Part shown: positions 10,470 to 20,114 of the stretch, in pieces
Numbering within the stretch: position 1 is the stretch's first letter
How the letters are laid out: every line of letters starts with the position of its first letter
NCBI RefSeq assembly: GCF_900460245.1
Contig: NZ_UHIP01000001.1
Coordinates: 682,001 to 746,000, forward strand
Length of the DNA: 64,000 nucleotides
Source of the DNA: Vibrio fluvialis
GTDB taxonomy: Bacteria > Pseudomonadota > Gammaproteobacteria > Enterobacterales > Vibrionaceae
Direction of reading: 5' to 3'
The notes under the pieces: model-generated
What the model was told of the DNA's origin: nothing
Databases searched by the model: none
What the model saw: the letters and a program-made list of their open reading frames with translations, nothing else
Position numbers and translations under genes: made by a program

Positions 10470-11486
10470 GTGGACGTTCTAATCACTGGCGGTATGGGCT
10501 ACATCGGCAGCCACACATGTGTGCAGATGATTGCGGCGGGGATGACCCCAATCATGGTCGATAACTTGTGCAATGCAAAAGCAGAAGTATTGAATCGAAT
10601 TGAAGCCTTAACGGGGGTGCGCCCGGCATTTTATCAGGGTGATATTCGTGATGAAGCGTTCCTGGATTCCGTCTTTGCCAAGCACGACGTACAAGCCGTG
10701 ATTCACTTTGCCGGCCTCAAAGCGGTGGGGGAGTCAGTCAGCAAGCCGATTGAGTACTACGACAACAACGTCAACGGCACGTTAGTTCTGGTGCGCAGCA
10801 TGCGCAAAGCGGGCGTGAAAAGTCTGGTGTTCAGTTCGTCGGCGACCGTTTATGGCGACCCACAAATTGTACCTATCACCGAAACTTCTCCAACAGGCGC
10901 GACCACCAACCCGTATGGCCGCAGCAAGTACATGGTGGAGCAGTGCTTGGCAGATTTAGTGGTTGCTGAACCCGAGTGGAGCATCACTCTGCTGCGTTAC
11001 TTTAATCCGGTTGGCGCGCATCCGTCAGGCACCATGGGGGAAGACCCCCAAGGCATTCCGAATAACCTGATGCCGTTTATTGCTCAGGTTGCCGTGGGGC
11101 GTCGTGAAAAACTGGCGGTGTTTGGCAATGATTACGCGACACCGGATGGCACTGGCATTCGCGACTATATTCATGTGATGGATCTGGCCGATGGTCACAT
11201 CGCCGCGTTGCAGGCGGTCGGCACACAAGCCGGTCTGCATATTTATAACCTGGGTACGGGTAAAGGCTCCAGCGTACTGGATATGGTCAATGCCTTCAGC
11301 CAGGCGTGTGGCAAGGCGGTGCCTTATGAAATTTGTCCGCGTCGTCCGGGCGATATTGCCGAGTGTTGGGCCAGTACTGAAAAGGCGCAGCGTGAACTGG
11401 GCTGGCAGGCGAAACTGAGCTTGGCAGACATGACGGCGGATACCTGGCGCTGGCAATCAAATAATCCTCAGGGATACGACGTTTAA
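10470..11486 (+). CDS. galE: UDP-glucose 4-epimerase
   Basis: GalE interconverts UDP-galactose and UDP-glucose in the Leloir pathway and supplies UDP-galactose for surface sugars. 338 residues, an extended SDR fold: NAD-binding GGMGYIGS at residues 7-14, catalytic Ser124 (FSSSATVYG), Tyr149 and Lys153 (YGRSK). The start is GTG at 10470, with GGAGAGG at 10457-10463. It is first in galETK; galT begins 10 bases after its stop. Regulation by GalR is supported by the two operators upstream. Confidence 0.96.
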   Translation: MDVLITGGMGYIGSHTCVQMIAAGMTPIMVDNLCNAKAEVLNRIEALTGVRPAFYQGDIRDEAFLDSVFAKHDVQAVIHFAGLKAVGESVSKPIEYYDNNVNGTLVLVRSMRKAGVKSLVFSSSATVYGDPQIVPITETSPTGATTNPYGRSKYMVEQCLADLVVAEPEWSITLLRYFNPVGAHPSGTMGEDPQGIPNNLMPFIAQVAVGRREKLAVFGNDYATPDGTGIRDYIHVMDLADGHIAALQAVGTQAGLHIYNLGTGKGSSVLDMVNAFSQACGKAVPYEICPRRPGDIAECWASTEKAQRELGWQAKLSLADMTADTWRWQSNNPQGYDV

Positions 11487-11495
11487 ACAGAGGTC

Positions 11496-12560
11496 ATGAC
11501 ACAAATGTCGACGATAGAATTCAATCCGGTGGATCACCCACACCGCCGTTATAACCCGTTGAGCGGGCAATGGGTGTTGGTTTCTCCGCATCGCGCGAAA
11601 CGCCCTTGGAGCGGTCAGGATGAAAAACCGTCAACTGCAGAGCTGCCAAGCTACGATCATCACTGTTTCTTGTGCCCGGGAAATACGCGTGTGTCGGGCG
11701 ACGTGAACCCGGCTTACACCGGTACGTACGTCTTCAACAATGATTTTGCCGCGCTGATGACAGATTCGCCGGACGCACCGCCATCCCGCAGTCCGTTGTT
11801 TAAAATTCAAGGGGTGCGTGGGCTGAGCCGCGTGATCTGCTTTTCACCGGATCACAGCAAAACGCTACCTGAGCTGCCATTGGCGCAGATTCGCGGTGTG
11901 ATTGATACCTGGAACGAGCAGATTGAAGCACTTGGTAAAGAGTATGTCTGGGTACAAGCATTCGAAAACAAAGGCGAGACGATGGGGTGTTCTCAGCCGC
12001 ACCCGCATGGCCAGATCTGGGCCAACAGCTTTCTGCCGAATGAAATTGAGCGTAAAAACCAACACCTGAAAGCCTACTTCGATCAGCAGGGCAGCAATCT
12101 GCTGGTGGATTATGTGCAAGCGGAATTGGCCGATGGTTCACGTACTGTGGTGGAAACCGAGCACTGGCTGGCAGTGGTCCCATATTGGGCTGCGTGGCCA
12201 TTTGAAACCATGCTGCTGCCGAAAACCCACGTTCGCCGCATGAGTGAACTGAACGATGATCAGCGCGACGATTTAGCCCTGGCGATAAAAAAACTGACCA
12301 GTCGCTATGACAACCTGTTCCAGTGCTCATTCCCGTACTCAATGGGCTGGCATTATGCGCCGTTTTTTGACGACGGCAGTGAGATAGAACACTGGCAGTT
12401 ACACGCACTGTTCTATCCGCCGCTGCTGCGCAGCGCGAGCGTGCGTAAGTTTATGGTGGGCTATGAAATGCTGGCAGAAACTCAGCGAGATTTAACTCCG
12501 GAACAGGCCGCGCAGCGCCTGCGTGAACTGAGCGATGTTCACTACAAAGAACAGCCTTAA
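11496..12560 (+). CDS. galT: Galactose-1-phosphate uridylyltransferase
   Basis: GalT exchanges galactose-1-phosphate and UDP-glucose. 354 residues, class I. The HPHGQ motif (from residue 169) holds the nucleophilic His171, equivalent to E. coli His166; zinc-site cysteines are in CFLC (57-60). The C-terminal part, up to the [15 protein letters not shown] stretch, is very close to the E. coli protein as I recall it. A second ATG nine bases later (11505) is a possible alternative start. Second gene of galETK. Confidence 0.96.
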   Translation: MTQMSTIEFNPVDHPHRRYNPLSGQWVLVSPHRAKRPWSGQDEKPSTAELPSYDHHCFLCPGNTRVSGDVNPAYTGTYVFNNDFAALMTDSPDAPPSRSPLFKIQGVRGLSRVICFSPDHSKTLPELPLAQIRGVIDTWNEQIEALGKEYVWVQAFENKGETMGCSQPHPHGQIWANSFLPNEIERKNQHLKAYFDQQGSNLLVDYVQAELADGSRTVVETEHWLAVVPYWAAWPFETMLLPKTHVRRMSELNDDQRDDLALAIKKLTSRYDNLFQCSFPYSMGWHYAPFFDDGSEIEHWQLHALFYPPLLRSASVRKFMVGYEMLAETQRDLTPEQAAQRLRELSDVHYKEQP

Positions 12561-12621
12561 TAACGAATAAACACCAGAGTACCCCGTGGTGGTACTCGTG
12601 AAGAGAATTGTGGAAAGTCCT

Positions 12622-13785
12622 ATGTCTGAACTGATTCAAAACGTGATTCGCTCTTTCGAACACGTCCTGGGTTTTGCGCCGAGCCATGTTATTCAGGCGC
12701 CGGGCCGGGTTAACCTGATTGGTGAGCACACCGATTACAACGACGGTTTTGTGTTGCCATGTGCGATTAACTACCAAACCGTGGTGGCGGCATCCAAGCG
12801 TGATGATAACCGCGTACGCATCATTGCGGTCGATTATGCCAATGCGCAGGATGAGTTTGCGCTCGACGCGCCAATTGAATTTCAAGCGGAAAAAATGTGG
12901 GCCAACTACATTCGCGGCGTGGTGAAATTTCTGCTTGAACGTGGTTATGCCCTCGGCGGCGCCGACATCGCAGTGAGCGGTAACGTGCCGCAAGGCGCGG
13001 GGTTAAGCTCCTCAGCGGCGTTGGAAGTGGTCATCGGTCAGACGTTTAAAGAGCTGTTTGCGCTGGATATCTCGCAAGCCGAGGTGGCACTCAATGGCCA
13101 GCAGGCCGAGAACCAGTTCGTCGGCTGCAATTGCGGCATCATGGATCAGCTGATTTCTGCCGAAGGGCGGGAGAATCATGCGCTGCTGATCGACTGCCGC
13201 AGTTTGGAGACGCAAGCGGTATCGATGCCGGAAGATATGGCGATTGTGATTATCAACTCCAATAAGCAGCGTGGCCTGGTTGACAGTGAATACAACACCC
13301 GTCGCCAGCAGTGCGAAGAAGCGGCGTGTATTTTTGGCGTGAAAGCATTGCGTGATGTAACGATTGAAGAGTTTACGCGTCGTCAGGGTGAGTTGAGCGA
13401 AGTGGTGGCTAAGCGCGCGCGTCACATCATTACGGAAAATGATCGCACGTTAGCCGCGGCGGATGCACTGCGTGCCAACGACATGGCAACCATGGGCCAA
13501 CTGATGGCTGCATCACATGCGTCCATGCGTGATGATTTTGAAATTACCGTCAAAGAGGTCGATACCCTGGTTGAGATTGTCAAAGCCGTGATCGGTGAGC
13601 AAGGCGGCGTACGTATGACTGGAGGCGGCTTCGGTGGGTGCGTGGTAGCGCTGGTACCACCTGCGTTGGTCAACGATGTCAAAGTCGCTATCGAGCAGCA
13701 ATATCAGGCCGCAACTGGCTTGAAAGAAACCATTTATGTGTGTCAGGCCAAAGAAGGTGCTGGCCTGGTAAAAGAATTCGAGTGA
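12622..13785 (+). CDS. galK: Galactokinase
   Basis: GalK phosphorylates galactose with ATP. 387 residues from ATG 12622; an in-frame upstream GTG at 12586 would add twelve non-family residues. GHMP-kinase signatures are present: the galactokinase motif [16 protein letters not shown] (about 35-50), the ATP loop [10 protein letters not shown], and the C-terminal GGGFGGC. A 61-base gap separates it from galT. galM (mutarotase), often the next gene, is missing here; the 276 bases after galK hold no recognisable gene and end in a terminator. Confidence 0.96.
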   Translation: MSELIQNVIRSFEHVLGFAPSHVIQAPGRVNLIGEHTDYNDGFVLPCAINYQTVVAASKRDDNRVRIIAVDYANAQDEFALDAPIEFQAEKMWANYIRGVVKFLLERGYALGGADIAVSGNVPQGAGLSSSAALEVVIGQTFKELFALDISQAEVALNGQQAENQFVGCNCGIMDQLISAEGRENHALLIDCRSLETQAVSMPEDMAIVIINSNKQRGLVDSEYNTRRQQCEEAACIFGVKALRDVTIEEFTRRQGELSEVVAKRARHIITENDRTLAAADALRANDMATMGQLMAASHASMRDDFEITVKEVDTLVEIVKAVIGEQGGVRMTGGGFGGCVVALVPPALVNDVKVAIEQQYQAATGLKETIYVCQAKEGAGLVKEFE

Positions 13786-14012
13786 TCGTCACTTGAATTG
13801 CTATCGTGGCGTTCGAGCGGGTGTCGGTTGATGCCTGTGTTCACGAAGTCATTTTCCCATGGCAAACGGGAGCTTCAGAGGTGAGCCGCTGGTCAGGACT
13901 CCATCAGCGTGCTCAGGCGGATTTACGCTTGGGGGAGTGGTAAATCGGCACAGCTTACGTTTTGCCTATGGGGATCTTTTCCCTGCAATTCAGGGATAAT
14001 GCGATGGGAGAG

Positions 14013-14048
14013 AAAAAGGCTTACCTTTTGGGTAAGCCTTTTGTTTTT
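14013..14048. terminator. Bidirectional terminator between galK and galR
   Basis: AAAAAGGCTTACC...GGTAAGCCTTTT, a 12-base stem with a short TTTTG loop and T-run. Serves convergent galETK and galR. Confidence 0.85.
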
Positions 14049-14061
14049 CTTCGATTTCCGC

Positions 14062-15069
14062 TTAGTCGTTGAGTGATTTAACCGAGTCGCGTTTTACCAT
14101 GGTTGGCGAATAGCGTTTCGGACTGTCATCGACCAGGCTTTCATCTTTGGCCAGTTGCAGCGCTAATTGAGCGGCATTTTCCGCCATCATCTGAATCGGG
14201 TAACGCACGGTGGTCAGGCGCGGTTTTACGTAGCGGGCAATCAAGCCGTCATCGAAACCGACAATCGAAATCTGCCCTGGCGATTCGATGCCGTTTTCTT
14301 CCATGACCGATAGGGCGCCAGCGGCCATGTTGTCGTTGTAAGCGACGATCGCTGTGATATCGATACCTTTGGTCAACAGGTACAGCATGGCTTGTTCTCC
14401 GCCTTCACTGCTCGGTTCACCGTACTCGATGTAGGTCTCAGGTAAATCGAGATGATTGGCTGTGAGCGCATCCAGATAACCAGTAACCCGTTCATTGGCA
14501 TCGGCAATCGAGTGACTGGACGCGATGCAGGCAATTTTCTTATGGCCCTGACGAATCAGAAACTCGGTCGCGAGAAACGCCCCTTTATGGTTGTCGAGGG
14601 AAATACAGCGATCTTCCATGCCAGGAATGTGACGGTTGATCACTACCATCCCTTTCGCCTCTTTGGCGAACGCAATCAGCTCTTCATCCGACAAGGCTTT
14701 GGAATGAATCACCAGTGCATCACAACGGTTATTGATCAGCAGCTCAATCGAGCGGCGTTCATCCTCTTCCTTGTGATAACCGTTACCCACCAACAGATGT
14801 TTACCATTCTGACGAGCGACAGTATCGACGGCTTTGACTAAGGTGCCGAAAAATGGGTCTGACACATCAGAAACCAGCACGCCCATCGTATTGGTGCTTT
14901 GGCTAACCAGTGCTCGCGCAGCAGCATTGGGGCGATAACCCAGTTCTTGCATCGCCTTGGTCACGGAATCAATTGACGCCTGACTGGCTTTCGGCGATTT
15001 ATTGATGACACGGGAAACGGTAGCAACGGATACACCAGCCGCTTTCGCGACATCCTTAATGGTAGCCAT
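14062..15069 (-). CDS. galR: LacI-family galactose repressor GalR
   Basis: 335 residues: a LacI-type helix-turn-helix at the N-terminus (ATIKDVAKAAGVSVATVSRV, residues 2-21) and a periplasmic-binding-protein-like sugar domain from about 60. The DNA-binding and linker sequence is that of GalR/GalS. The function is supported by context: it lies convergent to galETK, and Gal-type operators occur before galE and before its own gene, so repression of gal and self-control are both expected. Inducer is probably D-galactose, by family. Confidence 0.92.
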   Translation of the reverse strand: MATIKDVAKAAGVSVATVSRVINKSPKASQASIDSVTKAMQELGYRPNAAARALVSQSTNTMGVLVSDVSDPFFGTLVKAVDTVARQNGKHLLVGNGYHKEEDERRSIELLINNRCDALVIHSKALSDEELIAFAKEAKGMVVINRHIPGMEDRCISLDNHKGAFLATEFLIRQGHKKIACIASSHSIADANERVTGYLDALTANHLDLPETYIEYGEPSSEGGEQAMLYLLTKGIDITAIVAYNDNMAAGALSVMEENGIESPGQISIVGFDDGLIARYVKPRLTTVRYPIQMMAENAAQLALQLAKDESLVDDSPKRYSPTMVKRDSVKSLND

Positions 15070-15227
15070 GGAAATTCAACCTTTATCAATGCATTAGGTA
15101 AATTAAACACTGTTCTTCTGGCGGACCGCAAACAATGAATGGTTTCTGGGCGATAAATGAGATTCACTGCGAGTTTTCAACGCAGAACGCCTTCATGCAA
15201 AGCACGTTATCGCTAGAGTTGGTCTTA

Positions 15228-15243
15228 TTGTAATCGTTTCCAG
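15228..15243. promoter_or_regulatory. GalR operator upstream of galR
   Basis: TTGTAATCGTTTCCAG matches GTGnAAnCGnTTnCAC except at the first and last bases. It is about 160 bases before the galR start, suggesting autoregulation. Confidence 0.6.
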
Positions 15244-15311
15244 TGACGTGTCACGTGCGTCAGGTAACAACTCTGGAAACGGAGGGAGAGTGTGCTTGCT
15301 TTGCCGGAGCA

Positions 15312-15665
15312 CTATTGCGCGCTGTTTTGCATCCAGAACAGAATGAAACCGACCCAACTGGCGATAAGCAGCCCCCACGGCAGCCATTGCAGGTTTTTGG
15401 ATAGCGTTACTTCGTCTTCGTAACCAATCTCGGAATCAATGTCTTCGTGTATGGCAGGTTGTTTGGTTCTCAGTGCTTTTTTACGAGCGCGATCGGCCTG
15501 GCGGTGTTTTTCTTTTTGCTGTTTTTTATACAGCGCAATGCCTTTTTCAATGCCTTGTGCAATCAGCTTGGTCTGCTCTTTGGTCTGGCCCGGCTTTTGA
15601 GTCGCCTTCGCTACTTTCATCGCTTCTTGTTGGGTTTGTGGCGATGGAACAATTTTATTGGTCAT
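15312..15665 (-). CDS. DUF2956 family protein
   Basis: 117 residues: a long, strongly basic and Gln-rich N-terminal region (likely helical, about residues 8-65), an acidic patch (IHEDIDSEIGYEDE, about 72-85), and one C-terminal membrane helix (about 92-112). This matches the DUF2956 family found in Vibrio; function unknown. The tail-anchor layout puts the charged part in the cytoplasm, by inference. Next gene upstream is divergent. Confidence 0.75.
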   Translation of the reverse strand: MTNKIVPSPQTQQEAMKVAKATQKPGQTKEQTKLIAQGIEKGIALYKKQQKEKHRQADRARKKALRTKQPAIHEDIDSEIGYEDEVTLSKNLQWLPWGLLIASWVGFILFWMQNSAQ

Positions 15666-15795
15666 GCTTGGTGTCCCTTAAGTTTTGCCTAGAGTATCAC
15701 GGTCGCAGTTTGTCACCAAAATCTCATACTCACGTATAGCTATTTGAAATCATTGCGCTAAAGTGGAAGGCAATAACCAACAGCGAAAGAACAAC

Positions 15796-16260
15796 GTGCG
15801 TTACACCATCGAACAATATGATACCCACGGATATCTCAAGGCTCCAACCTGGTTGTGGCTGGGATGGCTGTTTCTGGCGCGAGCCTGGATTGTGTTCGTG
15901 GTTGCAGGCGTGAGCCGCGACAGTGGTTCGCAGATTCTGAGTTTCGTTTATCCCGGTAATGCGGCGCTTTACATCGGGCTGGTGGCGGGCGTGCCGGGGA
16001 TTGCACTAATGTGGCTGATCAGTCTGCGTCATCCGGAGCGGCGTTGGATTAATGCGTTGTTTCGAACCGGGCGCTGGCTGACGCTGCTGACAGCGAGCGT
16101 GCAGTTTATTCAGACGGGCTACCATGTCTACCTGCAACACGGAGCTTTTCATTGGGCGAATGCGCTTACCTTGTTGATTTTATTATGGTTAATTTTATAC
16201 GTTTATCGCAGCCGCAGTGTGCGTGACTGTTTTTTGTCGCCGCTGATGGCTAAGCCATGA
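15796..16260 (+). CDS. DUF2919 family membrane protein
   Basis: About 154 residues with four hydrophobic helices (about residues 18-40, 55-75, 88-108, 122-142). The start (RYTIEQYDTHGYLKAPTWLW after the initiator) resembles the DUF2919 (YfeZ-like) family. I prefer GTG 15796, with GAAAGA at 15785-15790, over GTG 15763, because the family begins at the RY(S/T) segment; the upstream start would add eleven residues. Function unknown. The DyP-type peroxidase gene follows in the same direction; yfeZ and yfeX are also near each other in E. coli, as I recall, which hints at linked roles. Confidence 0.7.
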   Translation: MRYTIEQYDTHGYLKAPTWLWLGWLFLARAWIVFVVAGVSRDSGSQILSFVYPGNAALYIGLVAGVPGIALMWLISLRHPERRWINALFRTGRWLTLLTASVQFIQTGYHVYLQHGAFHWANALTLLILLWLILYVYRSRSVRDCFLSPLMAKP

Positions 16261-16348
16261 TCGGTATCAAGACGTAGAATGAATTTGAAGCATACCCTTT
16301 GTCGTATCGGGTACACACTGAGCAAAAAAGAAAAAGTGAGGACTTAAC

Positions 16349-17254
16349 ATGTCAACGCCACAGTCGGCTATTTTGCCAGAAGCGGAGCCATTTGCTCTGT
16401 ACAGCATATTAAAAATTAAACGCAACCACGCACAGGTTCTTGCTCAGTTGCAAGCACTGCCTGCTCTGGTGGATGAAGTGAATGCCAATCAACCGGGCGC
16501 AGAACTGACGCTCTCTGTCGCCTTCACCAAAGCTTTCTGGCAACGCTTTGAAGCCCCGATGCCAGAAGAGCTGATCGATTTCCCGGTGTTGGGCGAAGGC
16601 AGCACTATGGCACCGAGTACCGATGTCGACGTACTGATCCATTGCCACTCAAAGCGCCACGACCTGCTGTTTTATGTCATGCGTAAATGTCTGACCGAAA
16701 TCGCTGAAGATGTTGATGTCGTTGATGAAACCTACGGTTTCCGCTATCTGGACGCCCGTGACATGACGGGCTTTATCGATGGCACTGAAAACCCGAAAGA
16801 GGAAAAACGTCGTGAAGTCGCGATTGTGGCGGACGGTGAGTTCGCTGGCGGCAGCTATGTGATGGTGCAGCGCTTTGTGCACAATCTGCCAGCGTGGAGC
16901 CGCCTCAACGTCTCTGCGCAGGAAAAAGTGATTGGCCGTACTAAACCGGATTCGGTGGAACTGGACAATGTTCCCGCTGCGTCACACGTTGGCCGCGTCG
17001 ATATTAAAGAAGAAGGTAAAGGGCTGAAAATTCTGCGCCACAGTCTGCCGTATGGCAGCGCCAGTGGCGATCATGGCCTGCTGTTTATTGCCTACTGCCA
17101 CACACTGCACAACATCAAAACCATGATGGAAAGTATGTACGGCGTGACCGATGGTAAAACTGACCAACTGCTGCGTTTTACGCAGGCGGTGACGGGGGCA
17201 TACTTCTTTGCGCCATCACAAGAGATGCTGCAAGCACTCAGCCTCAAAGCGTAG
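16349..17254 (+). CDS. DyP-type heme peroxidase (YfeX-like)
   Basis: 301 residues of the dye-decolorizing peroxidase family. Diagnostic GFIDGTENP holds the catalytic Asp144; His213 (SHVGRVD) is the likely proximal heme ligand and Arg230 (ILRHSLPYG) the distal arginine. No Tat or Sec signal is present, so it should be cytoplasmic. YfeX relatives oxidise porphyrinogens and dyes with peroxide; a claimed iron-release activity is disputed. No encapsulin gene is adjacent. GTGAGGA just before ATG 16349 serves as ribosome site. Confidence 0.92.
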   Translation: MSTPQSAILPEAEPFALYSILKIKRNHAQVLAQLQALPALVDEVNANQPGAELTLSVAFTKAFWQRFEAPMPEELIDFPVLGEGSTMAPSTDVDVLIHCHSKRHDLLFYVMRKCLTEIAEDVDVVDETYGFRYLDARDMTGFIDGTENPKEEKRREVAIVADGEFAGGSYVMVQRFVHNLPAWSRLNVSAQEKVIGRTKPDSVELDNVPAASHVGRVDIKEEGKGLKILRHSLPYGSASGDHGLLFIAYCHTLHNIKTMMESMYGVTDGKTDQLLRFTQAVTGAYFFAPSQEMLQALSLKA

Positions 17255-17271
17255 TTGGCGTTCAGACTCCC

Positions 17272-17299
17272 AAAGCCAGGCTCACAGCCTGGCTTTTTT
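17272..17299 (+). terminator. Intrinsic terminator after the DyP gene
   Basis: AAAGCCAGGCT-CAC-AGCCTGGCTTTTTT. It ends only a few bases before the flaE sigma-28 box. Confidence 0.85.
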
Positions 17300-17303
17300 G
17301 TTC

Positions 17304-17330
17304 TAAAGATTCCCCATTCCCGGCCGATAG
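17304..17330 (+). promoter_or_regulatory. Sigma-28 promoter of the first flagellin gene (flaE)
   Basis: TAAA (17304-17307), exactly 15 bases, then GCCGATAG (17323-17330); consensus TAAA-N15-GCCGATAA, one mismatch. It lies 43 bases before the start codon. Confidence 0.8.
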
Positions 17331-17372
17331 TCCTGCTAGAAGAGAAATAACCCCAAGGACTCTGTCACGCAC

Positions 17373-18509
17373 ATGGCTATCACGGTAAACACTAATGTCT
17401 CAGCGCTGGTCGCGCAGCGGCATTTAAACACCGCGACCGATTTGCTCAATCAGTCGTTGGAGCGGTTGTCTTCCGGTAAACGGATCAACAGCGCCAAAGA
17501 CGATGCGGCAGGGCTGCAAATTTCCAATCGCCTTGAATCCCAGATGCGCGGCCTTGATGTGGCTGTACGCAATGCCAACGATGGCATTTCCATCATGCAA
17601 ACCGCTGAAGGCGCGATGCAAGAAACCACCAACTTACTGCAACGCATGCGAGATCTCTCATTACAGTCGGCCAATGGCTCGAACAGTAAAGCGGAGCGCG
17701 TAGCATTACAGGAAGAAATGGGGGCTTTGAACGATGAAATGAACCGAATCGCCGAAACAACCTCTTTTGGTGGTCGAAAATTGCTCAACGGTTCGTTTGG
17801 TCAAACCTCATTCCAAATTGGCGCATCATCCGGAGAAGCGGTGCAGGTGTCGCTCAAGAACATGCGCTCTGATGACCTCAATATGGGCGGATTTAGTTAT
17901 GTGGCTGCCGGCGAGGCCGACAGCCAATGGCAGGTGGGGCAAGGGCGTAACCAATTAACCATTTCGTATGTCAATGCGCGGGGTGAGGATGAGCAAATTC
18001 ACATTCACGCCAAGCAGGGAGACGATATAGAACAGTTAGCCACTTACATCAACGGACAGACGGATAAAGTGTCTGCATCGGTTAATGAGAAAGGCCAGCT
18101 GCAAATCTATATGGCAGGCAAAGAAACCGCAGGCACCTTGTCTTTCAGCGGCAGTCTAGCGGACGAATTGCAGATGAACCTTAAAGGCTATGAAGCCGTC
18201 GATAACCTCGACATTACCTCTGTTGGCGGTGCCCAGCGCGCAGTCTCAGTGCTGGATACGGCAATGAAGTATGTCGACAGCCATCGTGCGGAGCTGGGAG
18301 CGCTGCAAAACCGCTTTGGACATGCGGTCAGCAACCTGGACAACGTGCATGAAAACCTCGCTGCATCGAACAGCCGAATCAAAGATGCCGATTACGCCAA
18401 AGAAACCACGCAAATGATCAAGCAACAGATTCTGCAACAAGTGGGGACATCAATATTGGCGCAGGCGAAAAATCAACCAAACGTAGCGCTGACGCTGCTT
18501 AGCGGCTAA
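17373..18509 (+). CDS. flaE: Flagellin, first of three (FlaE-like)
   Basis: 378 residues. The N-terminal D0/D1 domain has the flagellin signature [20 protein letters not shown], the centre is variable, and the C-terminus ([19 protein letters not shown]) is a conserved D0 helix. The name follows the V. cholerae order flaE-flaD-flaB. It is the most divergent of the three: for example it starts [19 protein letters not shown] where the others have [10 protein letters not shown]. Its codons are also less biased toward the highly used set, which suggests lower expression. It has its own sigma-28 promoter; no convincing terminator follows. Confidence 0.93.
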   Translation: MAITVNTNVSALVAQRHLNTATDLLNQSLERLSSGKRINSAKDDAAGLQISNRLESQMRGLDVAVRNANDGISIMQTAEGAMQETTNLLQRMRDLSLQSANGSNSKAERVALQEEMGALNDEMNRIAETTSFGGRKLLNGSFGQTSFQIGASSGEAVQVSLKNMRSDDLNMGGFSYVAAGEADSQWQVGQGRNQLTISYVNARGEDEQIHIHAKQGDDIEQLATYINGQTDKVSASVNEKGQLQIYMAGKETAGTLSFSGSLADELQMNLKGYEAVDNLDITSVGGAQRAVSVLDTAMKYVDSHRAELGALQNRFGHAVSNLDNVHENLAASNSRIKDADYAKETTQMIKQQILQQVGTSILAQAKNQPNVALTLLSG

Positions 18510-18640
18510 GTGAAACTGAGTTGTATCGACGCGCTTTGTAAAAGCTTTAGCAATAAAAATGACTTTTTTACCTATTTTCTTTCTTTCATCACGTTTGCTC
18601 TGCCAATGGAAGTTTTTTCAAAAAAATCTTAAAAATTTCC

Positions 18641-18667
18641 TAAAGGTTTTTCAGGCCGAGCCGTTAA
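18641..18667 (+). promoter_or_regulatory. Sigma-28 promoter of the second flagellin gene (flaD)
   Basis: TAAA (18641-18644), 15 bases, GCCGTTAA (18660-18667); one mismatch from the consensus. About 80 bases of leader follow before the start. Confidence 0.85.
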
Positions 18668-18693
18668 AGAAAGTAACTTTGAGAGAACTACTT

Positions 18694-18716
18694 GGTTTTC
18701 CGAGACGTCGGAAACC
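18694..18716 (+). promoter_or_regulatory. Hairpin in the flaD leader
   Basis: GGTTTTCCGA (18694-18703), loop GACG, TCGGAAACC (18708-18716), with one bulged T. It lies inside the predicted 5' untranslated leader; a role in mRNA stability is only a guess. Confidence 0.5.
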
Positions 18717-18749
18717 GGAAACATCGGAAAATCAATTGGAGAAATCACC

Positions 18750-19883
18750 ATGGCAGTGAATGTAAATACCAACGTATCAGCAATGACAGCACAACGTTAC
18801 CTGAACAGCGCAAGCAGCGCTCAGCAAACGTCAATGGAACGTCTGTCTTCTGGCTTTAAAATCAACAGCGCAAAAGATGACGCTGCAGGTCTGCAAATTT
18901 CTAACCGCTTGAACGTACAAAGCCGCGGTCTGGATGTAGCAGTACGTAACGCGAATGACGGTATTTCAATTGCGCAAACTGCAGAAGGTGCGATGAACGA
19001 AACCACCAACATCCTGCAACGTATGCGTGACCTGTCTCTGCAATCATCTAACGGCTCAAACTCTAAATCAGAGCGCGTAGCGATTCAGGAAGAAGTAACT
19101 GCACTGAACGACGAACTGAACCGTATCGCAGAAACCACTTCATTCGGTGGTAACAAGCTGCTGAACGGCACATTCCAAACCAAATCTTTCCAGATTGGTG
19201 CGGACAACGGTGAAGCCGTGATGCTGTCTCTGAAAGACATGCGCAGCGACAACCGTATGATGGGTGGTACAAGCTACCAGGCTGAAAACGCGAAAGACAA
19301 AAACTGGATCGTTGAGCAAGGTAAAAACGACCTGACCATCACTCTGAACGATGACAAAGGTAACGAGCAGTCGATCAACATCAACGCGAAAGCGGGCGAT
19401 GACATCGAAGAGCTGGCGACTTACATCAACGGTCAGACAGACATGGTAAAAGCGTCTGTGAACGAAAAAGGCCAACTACAAGTCTTCGCAGGTAACAACA
19501 AAGTTTCTGGCGACGTATCGTTCAGCGGCGGTCTGGCTGGTGAGCTGGGCATGAAAGAAGGCAAGCAAGTGACAGTCGACAACATTGACGTGACCAGCGT
19601 TGGTGGTGCTCAAGAGTCAGTTGCGATTGTGGATGCCGCGCTGAAATATGTAGACAGCCACCGTGCAGAACTGGGTGCGTTCCAGAACCGTTTCAACCAC
19701 GCGATCAGCAACTTGGACAACATTAACGAAAACGTGAATGCGTCTAAGAGCCGTATCAAAGATACTGATTTCGCGAAAGAAACAACGGCACTGACCAAGT
19801 CTCAGATTCTTTCTCAGGCATCAAGCTCTGTTCTTGCTCAAGCAAAACAAGCGCCACAAGCAGCACTGAGCCTGCTGGGTTAA
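18750..19883 (+). CDS. flaD: Flagellin, second of three (FlaD-like)
   Basis: 377 residues with the same D0/D1 architecture ([20 protein letters not shown] near residue 30) and conserved C-terminal helix. Codons are strongly biased (AAC, CGT, CTG), the sign of a highly expressed protein. GGAG at 18737-18740 is its ribosome site. Exported through the flagellar type III apparatus and assembled under the FliD cap. A strong terminator with a UUCG loop follows, so it is an independent unit. Confidence 0.95.
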   Translation: MAVNVNTNVSAMTAQRYLNSASSAQQTSMERLSSGFKINSAKDDAAGLQISNRLNVQSRGLDVAVRNANDGISIAQTAEGAMNETTNILQRMRDLSLQSSNGSNSKSERVAIQEEVTALNDELNRIAETTSFGGNKLLNGTFQTKSFQIGADNGEAVMLSLKDMRSDNRMMGGTSYQAENAKDKNWIVEQGKNDLTITLNDDKGNEQSININAKAGDDIEELATYINGQTDMVKASVNEKGQLQVFAGNNKVSGDVSFSGGLAGELGMKEGKQVTVDNIDVTSVGGAQESVAIVDAALKYVDSHRAELGAFQNRFNHAISNLDNINENVNASKSRIKDTDFAKETTALTKSQILSQASSSVLAQAKQAPQAALSLLG

Positions 19884-19900
19884 TCCCCAACACTAAACAG

Positions 19901-19928
19901 AAAAATCCAGCTTCGGCTGGATTTTTTT
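19901..19928 (+). terminator. Intrinsic terminator after flaD, UUCG tetraloop
   Basis: AAATCCAGC-TTCG-GCTGGATTT followed by a T-run. The C(UUCG)G loop is exceptionally stable. Confidence 0.9.
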
Positions 19929-20004
19929 ATGCCTGAAATTTTGTGTTTGCCATCACGTTTTTCGTTCAAATCGAAATTAATTAAAAAAAAGCCAATTTTT
20001 TTCC

Positions 20005-20031
20005 TAAAGGATATGAATCTCTCGCCGTTAA
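20005..20031 (+). promoter_or_regulatory. Sigma-28 promoter of the third flagellin gene (flaB)
   Basis: TAAA (20005-20008), 15 bases, GCCGTTAA (20024-20031). The downstream element is identical to that of flaD. Confidence 0.85.
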
Positions 20032-20052
20032 AGGATACGAGAGAAATGAGGT

Positions 20053-20084
20053 GTGCCGACGAGAGGTGAGAGACTCGAAGGCAC
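20053..20084 (+). promoter_or_regulatory. Hairpin in the flaB leader
   Basis: GTGCC (20053-20057), GA, CGAG, a loop of ten bases, CTCG, AA, GGCAC (20080-20084): a stem with a symmetric GA/AA internal loop, which could form tandem sheared pairs. It is in the 5' leader, 31 bases before the start codon. Confidence 0.55.
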
Positions 20085-20114
20085 GCTAACTATCCGCCTA
20101 AGGAGATCAACAAT

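Noticed and set aside
18510..18640. Terminator after flaE
   Set aside because: Only AT-rich sequence and a short AAAGCTTT palindrome; no stem with a T-run that I would call a terminator.
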